Below are positions 12,536 to 24,522 of a stretch of 64,000 bases of DNA, piece after piece (the stretch's first letter is position 1; the number at the start of each line of letters is the position of its first letter). Origin of the DNA: Sphagnum magellanicum (taxonomy: Eukaryota > Streptophyta > Sphagnopsida > Sphagnales > Sphagnaceae). Position numbers and translations under genes: made by a program. Where the stretch lies: positions 3,952,041 to 4,016,040 of the forward strand of contig CM038917.1 of assembly GCA_021904315.1 (NCBI GenBank). The letters are read 5' to 3'. The notes beneath the pieces were generated by a model. It was not told the origin of the DNA. It saw only the letters and a program-made list of their open reading frames with translations, and did not search any database.

Positions 12536-13499
12536 AGAACTTAAGCAACCTAGGTTAGACCTAAAATTAGATACCTACCTTTAAGGTCCCTATGTTTAAG
12601 AACATATAGCCTAAACTCCTAGGCCTAGGTCTAAGAACCTATAACTAGCAACTAGGTATAAAGCCTAAAGTAGGTTAAGGCAACCCAAGCTATGACCTTT
12701 ACTAGGCTTAAATGTACATCACTTAGATTAAGCCTACATTTTGATGACCTAGGTAGGAAAATCCTATTTCATTTTGAATTTGGCCTTTAAGGTCGAGCCT
12801 TTTTAACGACTCATCTTAAGTGGCCTTCTTTTTTAAATATATCTTATGTCTTGGATGCTTATGATGTTTATTTATATTGCTCATCATTTGGAAAGGATTA
12901 CAAACAATATGGGACAAACTTTTGGGAGGGAGAAACATTTTCATGTCCATACAACATTATTCCTAAATAACTATGCAAGATAAATAAATAAAATAAATAA
13001 ATAAATAAAGAGATAGGTAAATATGCATGTTAATTAAGTTAAAATAGAAATTAATAATAGTTAATATCTAGTTATTTAGTTATAATTAATAATTACAACC
13101 ATATTATAAATCCTTATATAAAATATCAAGATAGTTATAATGTGCTATATTGTTGATTGACAATTACATCCAAATTATAACTAATCCTTAAAAATTTGAT
13201 CTAATTCATTATATATTTGCAACAATGTATTTGTAATAATAAATATTTAACTATTTAATTACACATTCATTAGTGTATTTTAAGTAAATAACTAGTTAAC
13301 CAATTAGTAATTTATCATAAGTATATAAATGGCATACCTTAGCCTATATAACTAGGTTACCTATAGGCTAAAATATAGGTAAATAGGTGGAATATAGGTA
13401 GGGTACGTATAAATAAATACACCTACATATAAGCTAATTGTATTTAGGTTATTTAGTCACATACTTACACTACATAAATTAAATAGGTGGCTTATTTAA

Positions 13500-14690
13500 C
13501 CTACGAAAAATGAATCATGGAAAAACTAATGATTGGTAAAATAACGTTTAAACCAATTATAATTAAAGTAATTATGGAAGAATTAATGATTATTAGACTA
13601 ATAATGGCTAAACCAACCAAAAATTAAAAATAATTATGGAAAAATAACCATGAATAAATTAATTATGGTTCAATTAACCATATCTAAATAAATATGGTGA
13701 AACCAACCATGAATAAAGTAAACAAGGCCAAGCTAACAAATGAATAATATGGCTAAATTAACCATAAGTAAAGTAAATATGGCCAAACTAACCAATGAAT
13801 AAATATTTTATGGCTAAACTAACCATGGATAAATTAGAAATGGTTAAATTAATTAATGAATAAATATTTTATGATTAAACTAGAAATGATTGAACTAACC
13901 ATGAGTAAAATAAATATGGTCAGACTAACTAAGAAATAAATAATTTATGGTTAAACCATCCATGGCTAAATTAGAACTGGCTAAACTAACCATGAATAAA
14001 ATTTATATGGCTAAATTAACAAGTGAATCAATATTTTATGGCTAAACCAACTATGCATAAATTAATTATGCCTAAAATAAAGATGAATGAAATAATTATG
14101 GTTAAAATCAAAATGGTTGAAATATTTATGGAAAAATTAGCCATGGTTAAATTATAAATGGTTAAATTAACCATGAATAAATAAAATTGACTAAACTAAC
14201 CAATAATAAAGTTAATATTGTTAAACTAACTAATAAATAAATATTTCATGGCAAAAACAATTATGCAAAAATTATTTATGGTTGTAATAAAAATGAAATA
14301 AATAATTATGGCTAAAATCAAAATGGTTAAAATAATTATGGCAAAACCAACCATGGTTAATTTACTGGCTAAAATAAACATGAGCGAAATAATTGTGGCT
14401 AAAATAAAAATGTTTAAAATAATTATGGCAAAACAAACCATGGCTAAATCAACAATAATTTTAAATTAATTATAGGTCTATTGATTATGGTTAAATTTAT
14501 TAAGGTAAAATAATAATATGTTAGTAATAAATAAAGTTAATTTAGTTATGATTATAGTAACCATGGTGGTATTAATTATGCTAAATTAATTATCATGGCT
14601 AAATGTACTAAGGCTAAACCAACTATTGTTAAATTGACCATGGTTAGATTACTTATGGTTAGTTTTAATTTTAATTAATTTTTCATAGGT
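13500..14690. repeat. Degenerate AT-rich minisatellite, 1.2 kb
   Basis: Units of roughly 30-45 bp built on ATGGCTAAA, CTAACCATG and AATAAATA recur dozens of times with variable spacing. Many junctions are palindromic, such as CCATGG flanked by TTAA words. Apparent open frames here, such as 14226-14441 on the minus strand, only restate the repeat. It lies inside the CACTA element. Confidence 0.8.
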
Positions 14691-15258
14691 AATTGAGCTA
14701 TAATTAATTTCAATATAATCAATTCAACCATAATTAGATAAACCATATATATATAATTATTTTAATCATAATTAATTTGGTCATGATTCATTTAGTTATG
14801 AATAGTTAACTTTTACATCTTCTAACTTTTTTCTAATGGGTTAAACATAATCAAAATGTTAAATGTAGTCCTAAGATACCCAACTAGTATTAAAATTTGT
14901 AATTGGCCTTTCTGATTAGGCCATTGACCATTTTGATTAAGCCTACTTAGTTAGCCCTATTGATTGAATATAATAGGTGTCCTTATTGACTGGGGCACTT
15001 GCCAATTTGATTAGATTGGGTGATCTTATTGACTAGGCCATTAACCAATTTGACTAAATGGTATTTTTAAGTCCAATTTGACTAGATGTTTGGTTTGACT
15101 AATTGTCAAATTAGTCATTCTAGTCTAATTAATGAGTCAAAAAATGCCCATTGCCATTAAAGCCCTTGGTTTCCAGTCAAAAATACATATCCTCTAGTAA
15201 AAAAAACCCATCTAGTCAACTTGATTAATTTGAAAACATAAAAATTCTAGTAGTGCAC

Positions 15259-17940
15259 ATTGTCCTCCACCTATGTTTCTTTTGTCATGTTGGGCCCACA
15301 AAACCTGCCATGTCAAATGATTATATTGTTGTTCATAATGAGTAATATGATGTGGTTTGTGCCATGTCATGTCCTTTACAACTTCATGTCCTTTTTGACT
15401 TGCCCATAATAACTTTAAGGCTTTTAATCATAGATGTCTTATATGATTAAAAAACTAGTCATATTATGAGTCATATGTTTTCAATTTTCTTCTATTGATT
15501 GAGGTGTGGGCCACAAAAATTCCCCTATTTTTTTTGACACAATGGTGACATATTCTCAATCAAGCTTGAGATGTGTCGCTCAATCTATGCTTGCATTCTC
15601 TTGCATCTTTGGTAAACTATTAAGAAACATCCTGGATATCCTAGGCCATGATGTCAAACTGTGTGATTAAAACCTCCCATTTTCACGATATTTTGTTTGC
15701 ATTCTTATGAATTCCACCTCCATCTACATAGCTCAAGATACTACCAAAATGCATGCAATCTATGCATGTGGTTTGAATTTTGTTGTGTTGCTTTCACAAA
15801 CGGTTCAACATTTCTTCGAAACTATACCTTCATGTCAATCAACGTTTGATGGTAGCGGTCAATGTCTTCCACAAAATTTGAGTGCTCCTTTTCTATCTTA
15901 GTGGCCCTTGTGAGTGCCTCTTGTAGTGCCTATTGTTGAGTGGGAACATCTTGTTTTAACCTAGGGTCAAAACAAGATAAAGTATACATAAAAAGTAGAT
16001 GTCTTCATTTTAACCTTGCGTTGCTCATATAACTACCATAAAATTAAGTGAAAGTATGTGTCAAGTAGCATTAGTTTGCTTTATTAAGTTTATAAGAATC
16101 TAATTCTAAAAGAATTAAAAGAAAATGAATTAAAAAAATAGACAAAAAATACATTTGAAACCATTTGAAAAATACGTGTTCAAACTTACTTTTTGGTTAG
16201 AAAAGTTAATGAAATTGATATGTCATAAGTAAGGAAATGAAGATCAACATATGTTTTAGCAAGTCATCAAAAAAAAAAATCTATTTCTTTTTTGTAAGAA
16301 ACTACTTTCACCTACTTGAAACCAAAAGCCCATAGTGAAAAGTAGACATCAAAAGTTACTTGTATTTTAAAAAACCTATTTAAAACCTACTTTTACAATT
16401 TGAAATATGAAAATCAATGCACATTATTGTTACCATATATTATATTTAATCATTAAAATGAAAACATTCAATGTTCCACAATTTTATAATGGGTTTTATT
16501 GTTATTTTAAATCTACTTGTTCTAGTTTTGATAAGGTAATCAAATTGTTCACTTTATCTTACTTATAGCCCCCAAGACACTTTGTTTGGCATGCAGCCGA
16601 TTCTTCATGCAATGCATTATGCTTCAATGTCACCTCTTGAAATTGCATCTACATTACACCCATTTCCCCTCGCAATGCTTTTAAAATATGTTTTGTAATG
16701 TTTGCTCGTCTTGTGAAAGACAATATGTTAACATCTTATGCCAACTGCCCCTAACCAATTGTTGTGTCAAATGGCATATAAGATGCCATTTGAACCACAA
16801 CATCCAACTATTTTGCATCCATGGGGTTGTCCATGTTCAATGGTGATTGAGGGGGATTTTGAACTCCCAAGGGCGTTGAACGATTTGGTCGTTCATAACA
16901 AGATCCAAATATTGAATATAATAAGTATTCAGTGTTGTTGATTCAGGAACAACCGGTAATAGTGGTACCAGTTGAAAAGAAAAAGGGGGAGTGATAAGGG
17001 TAGATCTTGGAGGAACCTGGGGTCATCCTATAAGAATTAGAAGAATTATTATAGGAGTTGGGCGAAGAATTGATGGATTAATTGCCATTGTAGATCTATC
17101 TGGTCAATACGAAAGCACATTGCCAACTTGTTGGCCTTGAACGGTCCTTTAATTGACTTGAACCCCAAGCACCACCTCCCCATAAACCATTCGTGCCACA
17201 ATTAAAGACATTTGGTTTTTGGAAAAAAAATGGCTCCCTGTCATGGCCATGTGCACCTCCAACATGCATGTTTTCATATGTTCATCCATACAACTTATAT
17301 ACTGGGCGGAATTATTTTTCTTGTGCGTCTCATGCCTAGAAAATGGCCACTTCTTGTCAATATGGCACCACCACACATACTACGAACATAACATGTATGA
17401 TTAAGGCTAGGGAAAGTTTTGCCATTTAACATTTGCTACAACTATTGGGTTCTCAAGTGCTTTGAGCTTTAGACCTCATGTCGTTTTCCTTTTGCACCAT
17501 GGCCCCTAATCACTTTCCTTGTATCCACATCATCTACCATTGTACCCACCATCCATTAATAAACAAATAATTTAAAAATAAATTAGGGTTAAAGGTGGGA
17601 TAAATTAAGGTTAAGTTCAGAAAAACAATTTATAAAGAATTAGTATGGGGTCCTCCAAGAGGTTTAGCCTTGAAATCCAACACATAATTGTTTTCACAAT
17701 TAACATCGTGAACTTTAAAGCCCTCCAAGGGACTCCCACTTTCTTCTAAGTGTATGGCATTGATTGTTCAGAGCAAATAGAGTCTTCACATGTAGGGAAG
17801 AAAATACATGAAATGACAAAAGTGTGGGTCTCATAGTGGACCCCCACATGCCCAAAGCCCTAAAACTGGGCCAAGGCTTTTTTTGGTTGCCTTTGATCAC
17901 CATTAAATGCACACTTTATTATTGGGCTTGGTTAAGCAAC
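15259..17940. other. Gene-poor repeat-derived stretch
   Basis: No intact gene. A weak candidate transposon ORF on the minus strand (17149-17376) is listed separately. The rest gives only short frames without motifs. Confidence 0.35.
17149..17376 (-). pseudogene. Possible Myb/SANT-like transposon ORF fragment
   Basis: A 75-codon minus-strand frame includes AQYISCMDEHMKTCMLEV, then MTGSHFFSKNQM. The spacing of Trp-like and hydrophobic positions recalls the Myb/SANT-like DNA-binding protein that accompanies PIF/Harbinger transposases. The family's first Trp is Cys here, the frame is short, and no transposase or 3-bp target duplication was found. I record it as a weak suggestion only. Confidence 0.25.
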
Positions 17941-18300
17941 CTAGATTCCCTTGCGAGCAAAATTTTCGGTTGCCATTTGACAACTTGTAGGTATTGTGGA
18001 CTCAAGGCCATAAGATGGTGACTAAAAAGTGGTTTAGTCGCCACCAAACCACACCATTACATCAAATGGAAATTTAAGGTGACCAAAACATGTTTGGTCG
18101 CCATTAGGCATGGGGTGACCAAAATTTTGGTCACCTTTAGTCACTCGTTTTATAATTGGCCAATTGGTGACCAACATTTTTAGTTGCCAATTGTACAGGT
18201 TTTAATTAGCAACCGAAATTTTTTAGTCGCCTTTAAACTTGCAGAATGGTGACCAAATTTTTTCGGTTGTCGATTGTTAACGAAAACTTTTTGTGAATTA
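17940..18300. repeat. Cluster of palindromic GGTGACC/GGTCGCC motifs
   Basis: At least six blocks pair a GGTGACCAAAA-like half with a TTTTGGTCGCC-like half, each block about 35-60 bp, for example 18016-18044 and 18116-18143. The same motif recurs at 19850-20386, just after 21300, and at 24540-24575. Comparable GGCGACC-type subterminal repeats are known in plant CACTA elements, so this may be a CACTA subterminal region whose ends have decayed. Confidence 0.6.
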
Positions 18301-19845
18301 GTATTTTAATTGGTAGTAATTGAACCAGTGGCACATGTTGAATTGGTGAAACATGTTCAATCGGTAGTCTATAGAACTTGTAGTAAGCAAAACAAGTAGT
18401 TGGTAAAACATGTAATTAACAGTGTTCATGTAGCAAATTTTGAAAATTTTGATTGTTTATAATAATTGTACAAGCTAGTTTCTATTAGTTGGTTAGAATA
18501 AGGAGTTTTATCAACAATTATGATTGTTTCTTACAATTTTACTAGCTAGTTTTTATTAATTGATTAGAATAAGGTGTTTTATTAACTAATTATTGTTTGG
18601 TTGATTTGCATGAGGCATTTCAAAGTTCAAACTTAGAATATAAAGTAAGGATGTCAAAAAATGAAAGACATGGGTGCAAATGAACTCAAATGAGCCAAAA
18701 TTGATGTCAAACTGTCAATATTTTTGTAATTTTTATTACATTTGTCTAAGTGGTGCCACTTTAATGGCATGTGAATCATGGAAAGTTGTGCTTATTGAAT
18801 AATATGGATATTGAAGAATTTAAAATGATTCAAACAAAATTCCAATATCAAAGTTTGGTTTGAATAAAAGATGTTTAACAACTTCATTCAATGACATTAC
18901 TTTCATAAAAGGCCCTTTAATTTTCATAATATAATTTATTTCATCCTTAATTGTTTTATAGTAATAGGGTACTATTAGACACATTTTAAAAGCACTCAAA
19001 TTTTCATATTTTTTTAATTTTGTGTTTATCAAAAATTAAGGTTTAAAAAAAGTTCATGAATCCTTTTCAACATGTAAATGTGATGCAATGTATATGTTGT
19101 TTAAAGAAAACTTGTAGCTTATAACATTAAAAAAAAAAATTGAAGTGTTAAACATGTTTTGTTATGATTTGAAATTATGACAAATTTTCAAGATGAAACA
19201 CAAAATCTAGCAAAATCTATGCACTTTCAAAAATTCATATTTCTCCAAATTTGATTGTAAAAAAAAAATGACATATTGGGGCAACTATGAATATAATATA
19301 TAAAATTTTTAAAAACATTTCATTTGAAAATTCCTTTTGAGGAAAACATGTTTTCTGGGGAAAAGGACCCCAAAAAAGATGATTATTTTAAATGCAAATT
19401 AAACACATTGGCTCGGTATATGTTGTTTGGACCCAAATCAAAGCTTTACTTTCAATACTTGTTTTCTAAATCTCTAATGTATAAACTCTAATTTCTTAAT
19501 ACAATTTTATATTTTCACTACAAGTTGGAATACCTATTAACATTGAGTAGTTTGTACCTGTTCAGAATTTACGAAAGGAGATTTGCATCAAATGGGAGAC
19601 TTTTGATGTTAATTTGATTTTGTGTTTCTTTTTCATTGAAAATGTGAAAGCATTTTTGTTTCAACAACATTTTTCTTGAAACTATGTGCAAATTAAGTAC
19701 ATGTTAGTTTAGGCATTGTAAATAATTCTAGTTCTGTTAGTTTAAATGTACCTATTTGTTATTTTAGGAACCTATTGCTAGAAATTTAGAAGTTGAAAAA
19801 ACCTTAATGGGAATAAAAAAACCTATTAACATTGACTATCCACAT
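18301..19845. other. Gene-free AT-rich stretch
   Basis: Poly-A and poly-T runs and short frames only. The phrase CCTATTAACATTGA occurs at about 19530 and again near 19825, a short direct repeat 295 bp apart. No gene recognised. Confidence 0.4.
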
Positions 19846-20386
19846 GGCTCATTGGTGACCAAAAAAATTGGGTGTGGACAGTCATCGATCAAAAAAGTTC
19901 GACAACTTTTTACAAGTGTGGTTGGTAGATGCAAATGCCATCGAATGGTGACCAAATTTTTTCAATCGCCAAACTTTCTAGGTGCCCCTAGTTTTAGGGT
20001 ATCCTTAGCTAAAAATATTTTGTACAAAATTGTGTCAAATTTTGCTCCCAACAAGGAAAGATTATGTTCCATTTTTCCATTTGTTCCCAACGTGTTCCAT
20101 TCAAGTTCCCAATGGGTTCCCATGAATAACCCTAGTTTTTTAATGAAGGGATCACACAACATGGCAACCAAAAGGGTTTCAGTGACCATTAGGGGGGGAA
20201 AGTGAAGAAGGGATTAAAAAAATTGGGGGTTAGGGGGAGGGGAAAGACATTGTGGTGATCGAAAGGTTTTTGGTTGCCATAGGGGCCTAACGACCAAACC
20301 CTTTCAGTTGCCACAATTGTGTACTAATTGAATTTAGTCGCCATCAGATGGTGGTTATGAATTTCAGTTGCCCATGATGGATCTGT
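19846..20386. repeat. Second GGTGACC motif cluster, interrupted by a solo LTR
   Basis: Repeats of TGGTGACCAAA and TTTCAGTTGCC-like halves occur from 19850. The array is cut by the solo LTR at 20387 and motif copies resume after 21305 (TTTTCGGTCACA, GGCAACCGATTTTGG). The 132-codon frame at 19807-20205 runs through the repeat and has no recognisable domain. Confidence 0.55.
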
Positions 20387-21300
20387 TGACGCGCTCCTGA
20401 GCTCCTTGATAGATTCAAATGTGAGTTTGAAATGAAACCAGCGGAAGAGCAAGGAGTTAGGGCACGTTCCCTGGCTTGCAACATTTTGGGGGTAAAGGGG
20501 CATGCTGGAGTTCCGAATGGGACTAGGAAGAATGACAAGCACTTAATCACTCATATGAACCTGCACAAAACCTAACAACGAGTTGGTTAGTGCATAGTTG
20601 AAGCACTTTTGGTGCTAAGACAAGCCACGAGCAAACTTGGATTTACAAGATTCACCACGGCTTGGACTTGAGGGGAGCCACCACCTTCCCCTTTATAGTA
20701 TACTTTGTGCCTCTCCATGAGGCCCACATCCAAATGGCATTTTGTCCCAGGACTCCCAAATGGGAGTCCCGAAATTCCCAAAGTTGGGACTCCCATGACT
20801 TTGGGGCCCCATAACTTTGTGTTCAGACCTCTGATTGAGATGAGGTCTAAAGCAAAATTGTAGCCCTTGTCAAGAGCTTTCCAATAGTATGTCGCACGCC
20901 ACCTGCACACAAGGAGATCGGGTCGATCTTCGACTTTTACTCGTTGAGAGTCAAACTGCCAATTTGATTCCCGGCCTTTATTTTGGCCATAACTTGTGTT
21001 TCAGATGTCTAAATGGGTCATACGAGCCTATTTTAGACATCTACGTTTCAATAAATTTTCAATGATATAAAAAACTTTTTAATCCAATGGGTTTTGATCC
21101 TTGCAATTGCCCTCTAAAGATTCAAGAGTCCATTAGGACCCCAACTCCCAAAATGGGAATTCACTTGAAAGTGTGAGGGTTCATTCCCTCACATTCTTTG
21201 CATTCCCAGGAGCATGAGATTTGACCCCCGGGCTTCCTTCTTGGCTCGCAACCTTGCAAGCCCTTGCCTTGGTCATGAGCCCAAGGTTAGGGTTGCGACA
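20387..21300 (-). mobile_element. Solo LTR, family X, minus orientation
   Basis: A 914-bp unit that on the minus strand starts TGTCGCAACCC and ends GCGCGTCA (TG..CA). It is flanked by exact TCTGT duplications (20382-20386 and 21301-21305), the 5-bp signature of retroviral-type integration. A TATA-like ACTATAAAG lies on the minus strand near 20691-20699. No internal retroelement sequence adjoins it, so it is a solo LTR formed by LTR-LTR recombination. It is homologous along its length to 23617-24517 in opposite orientation. Confidence 0.85.
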
Positions 21301-21305
21301 TCTGT

Positions 21306-21929
21306 TGACATTTTCGGTCACATCTAAGAATCATCAAATGACTACCAAATTTTTTTCAATTGTTCAATGGCAACCGATTTTGGAAAATGTTTTTGAAGGT
21401 ATATGAGTTTTAAAATGCAACTTTTGATTCATTTTTTAACATTTCTATTCTCATTTAAGTTTTGTGTTTTTGGTTGCCCCCTTAAAACCATTGTGTGGAA
21501 CCTTGGGTGAGTTGAAGTGATCAAGTATTTGGTGAAGGGTGATTTTTTTCACATTTTGTGAAAATTTTGGAACACATTAAACCTTGACTTTTTGAAACTC
21601 TAATTATTTTTAATAATTAATGCTTGGAAAGATTTTGGGTTTTTTGTCATCTAAGATTTCAACAATCTTGTCAAGTGGACAAATAAGGCAAACAACCATT
21701 GGGTGGAGAATCTAACCAAAACCCTTGAAAAAAGCTATCCCACACATCATCTAGGGTGTGTCCATAGTAAAATGAACCACACCCAACTCTTTTGTAAGTA
21801 ATACATATAAAAAAATCAAGTTCATTTAATGCACTATCTTTAAAAAAAAATCATGGAAATTTATTACAATATGTTGGTTCAAAATCATGTTCATTACAAT
21901 TATGTTATCCAAAAATATCACCTTATGTG
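21306..21929. other. Gene-free stretch after the solo LTR
   Basis: Starts with more GGTCACA/GGCAACCGA motif copies, then AT-rich sequence with no recognisable gene. Confidence 0.35.
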
Positions 21930-21996
21930 TTGGTGGTGCAATGGTTAAGGACTTGACTCCTTAATGTGGAGGTGAGAAGTTCAAGTCCCCACACCT
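21930..21996 (+). repeat. tRNA-like SINE head
   Basis: A box A match, TGGTGCAATGG (about 21933), is followed after about 46 bp by a box B match, AGTTCAAGTCC. Spacing and sequence suit an internal RNA polymerase III promoter. The fold is too degenerate for a functional tRNA: no clear acceptor stem is seen. A tRNA-derived SINE 5' region is the best reading; the SINE tail was not delimited. Confidence 0.5.
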
Positions 21997-22379
21997 GTAA
22001 CGTAGGCTACCTTGGCTAGTTAGGTGACTTAATTAAGTAGCCTAGTTTGCAAGGCCTATTAGACCACCTACCTAGCCTATTTAGTTTAGCTGAAGGGGCT
22101 TGGCTTAGTTTAAATGACTTAGTCTAGCTTAAGTGGTTAAGTTAGGTGGCCTAATTGAGGCCTTGGAAATAGGTTGGTAGGTAAATAAATAAATAATTTT
22201 TTGGCATTACTTATTAGGTTTATTAATTAGGTAGGTAGGTAGGGTAATTAATTAATTAATATTTTCATATTAATTTTAGATTAAAAAATTTAAATAATAT
22301 ATTTTGGATGTTGGCCAAATTATATGATTGTCATGATGGTTTAATAAAAAAAATCAACCAAAAAGACCTAGTCAAAATA

Positions 22380-22502
22380 TTTGAGTCCAAATCAACTTGT
22401 CTAAAATGGCACTTTGGTCAAGTTAGACATGGGGGAAGAAAAACCATAGGGGGGTTTTTTGACCAAAATTCCTAGTAAAAAAAGTCATGATTTCTTGTAG
22501 TG
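22380..22502. repeat. Orphan CACTA right end
   Basis: The sequence ends GATTTCTTGTAGTG; reverse-complemented, CACTACAAGAAATCATGAC, a typical plant CACTA terminus. Subterminal TTTGGTCAA and TTTTTGACCAAAATT resemble those of the element at 12119-15255. No matching left terminus was found, so the element's extent is unknown. Confidence 0.6.
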
Positions 22503-23611
22503 AAAGGAATAAGATGCCACCAATACACAAAAAATGTGTTAGTGGGTTGCCCCAGAATTATTTTTTGTTTACAACGAGTTAGGAATCACAAATTCCCTTC
22601 AATGAATGGCTAAATAACACATCAAAACTTTGAGGTCTGAAGCATATTTAGTGGGCAGGTTAATAAATGTCATATGAGGTGATGATTGGGATGTAGAGTA
22701 TATTGTGGACAATTTAACTAAGATGTCATTTGGGAAATTGATCCATTACATGTATGACCCAAATCTAAAACCACGAAGAATTTTGTTCAACATGTTGTGT
22801 GCACATTGATGGGGCCTCCATACAATTGGTCTACACCTGAAGAGTGTTATCGAAGGCGGCCATAGATAGTTTGTAGTTACTAGATATGGAATATGGTGTA
22901 ATTTGCATGATCTTTTTAAAATGACATGTTTTGGACATGTGGATTTTATAAAACCCAATATTGTGAATGAATCATCTTGTCATGTGTAATCAAATTTGAG
23001 ATTTGCGAACCCATTTTCTTTACACATTTGAAGTTTGTGTCCAGATCTATGCTTTATAATGATGATGGGTTTCTTGTAAACATAAGATATAATGATCATT
23101 TACAATTTTACATAAGTACTGCCCATCTATTTTTTATTTTTTTGAATTATGGATGAATGGACTTATCATTGATAATTTGCCTTGGTAAATGCTTTCATAT
23201 AATTGATAGACATCAAATAATGAAAAAAAATCAATAAATATTCATTTAAAACAACATTTCTTAATGCAAACTTTATAAGTCATTCATTTTGTAGACTTTT
23301 GTTTTGGTTTTCATTTTTTTGGGGCATTGCTTACCAAGGCCAGGATGTTGTGTTTAGATTCATTATAGAGTATAATAGTTTAATGGATTTGGCCCCTAGG
23401 TAGTAGGTCTATTTTTATAAGAGGATTTTTGAAAAATGATATTTTGGCTTGTGTTGAAACTTGGGATCGATGATAGAGTTGTGATATCTTGAAAGACTTT
23501 GGTTTCTTTAAAAGGATTTTTTTTTGAAGATTATAATTTTGCATGTGAAATATTGGAATTTCCATATTTTTTCTTTTGCCTTAGGATATTTTTAAATGTA
23601 AATGGTAAGGC
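22503..23611. other. Gene-free stretch between CACTA end and second solo LTR
   Basis: A minus-strand frame at 22746-22958 is short and without motifs. Otherwise AT-rich. Nothing further recognised. Confidence 0.35.
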
Positions 23612-23616
23612 CATAA

Positions 23617-24517
23617 TGTCGTAATTTTAGCCTTGGGCTCGCAACCAAGATAAAAACTTGCAAGGTGTGGGCCAAGAGTGAAGCCCAAGAGTCACATTTC
23701 ATGCTCCCGGTATTGTAGGAAAGTGTGAAGGAATGAACCCCCACACTCCCAATTGAACTTTCACTTTGGGAGTTGGAGTCCCAATGGACTCTCAAATTTT
23801 TAAAAGGCGATTGCTGGGGTCAAACTCATTGGATTGAAAAGTTCTTTATACCATTGAAAAGCTCTTGGAACATAAATTTCTAAAATGGGTTCGCATGACC
23901 CATTTGGGTACTTAAAACATAAGTTATGGCCAAAAGAAGGGCTGGGAGTCAAAGTGTCAATTTGACCCCCGACCATTAAAAGTTGAGAATTGCCCTAATT
24001 TACTTGCATAAAAGTGACGTGCCACATATTGTTGGAAAGCTATTGACGGGGGCTATAACTTTGCTTTGAATGTCACCTCAATCAAATGTTTGCACAAAAA
24101 GTTATGGGCCTCCAAAGTTGGGAGAGTCCCAATTTTGGGAATTTTGGGACTTTAAACTTGGGAGTCCTAGGACAAAATGACATTTGGGTGTAGGCCCTGT
24201 GGCCAGGCATAAAAAATACTATAAGGGGGAAGGTGTTCGGGCTGTGGTGAGTCTTGTGAGTTCGTGTTTGTTCGTGGTTTGTCTGTGCACCAAAAATGCT
24301 ACAACTACACATTAACCAACTTGTGGTTTGGTTTGTGCAGGTTCGTGTGAATAATTGACTTGCTTATCATTCTTCCTAGTCTTCATCTCAAAGCTCCAAC
24401 ACGCGCTTTTACCCTTGAAGTGTTGCGAGCCAAGGAGTGTGCCCCAACTCCTTATCCTTCTACCGTTTTCACCCTTTGGACTCACAATTGAGTCCATCAA
24501 GGCATTTGGGTGCGTCA
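23617..24517 (+). mobile_element. Solo LTR, family X, plus orientation
   Basis: A 901-bp unit starts TGTCGTAATTT and ends GGGTGCGTCA, with exact CATAA duplications on both sides (23612-23616 and 24518-24522). A TATA-like TATAAG lies at about 24220, at the equivalent place to the other copy. It shares many stretches with the reverse complement of 20387-21300 (for example the AAGTTATGGCCAAA and CATGACCCATTT region), but the two are well diverged. Just right of it (24540) the GGTGACC motif recurs. Confidence 0.85.
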
Positions 24518-24522
24518 CATAA

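Larger units (their letters stand above)
12119..15255. mobile_element. Non-autonomous CACTA (En/Spm-type) element, 3.1 kb
   Basis: The left end reads CACTACTAAAATTTTTA and the right end, reverse-complemented, CACTACTAGAATTTTTA: 16 of 17 terminal bases match. Both ends are flanked by CAC, the 3-bp target duplication expected for this superfamily (12116-12118 and 15256-15258). Subterminal regions repeat TTTTGACTAGTC and TTGGTCAAAA-like words in both orientations, as CACTA subterminal repeats do. No transposase is visible, so movement would need an enzyme supplied from elsewhere. The interior is AT-rich minisatellite DNA. Confidence 0.85.

Noticed and set aside
13500-14690. AT-rich array considered as a CRISPR-like or centromeric satellite array
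   Set aside because: Units vary in length, have no unique spacers, and the whole array is bounded by CACTA ends.
19516-22502. Possible CACTA element from CACTACAAG at 19516 to the end at 22502
   Set aside because: Only nine terminal bases match and the flanking triplets (TTT and AAA) differ, so there is no target duplication.
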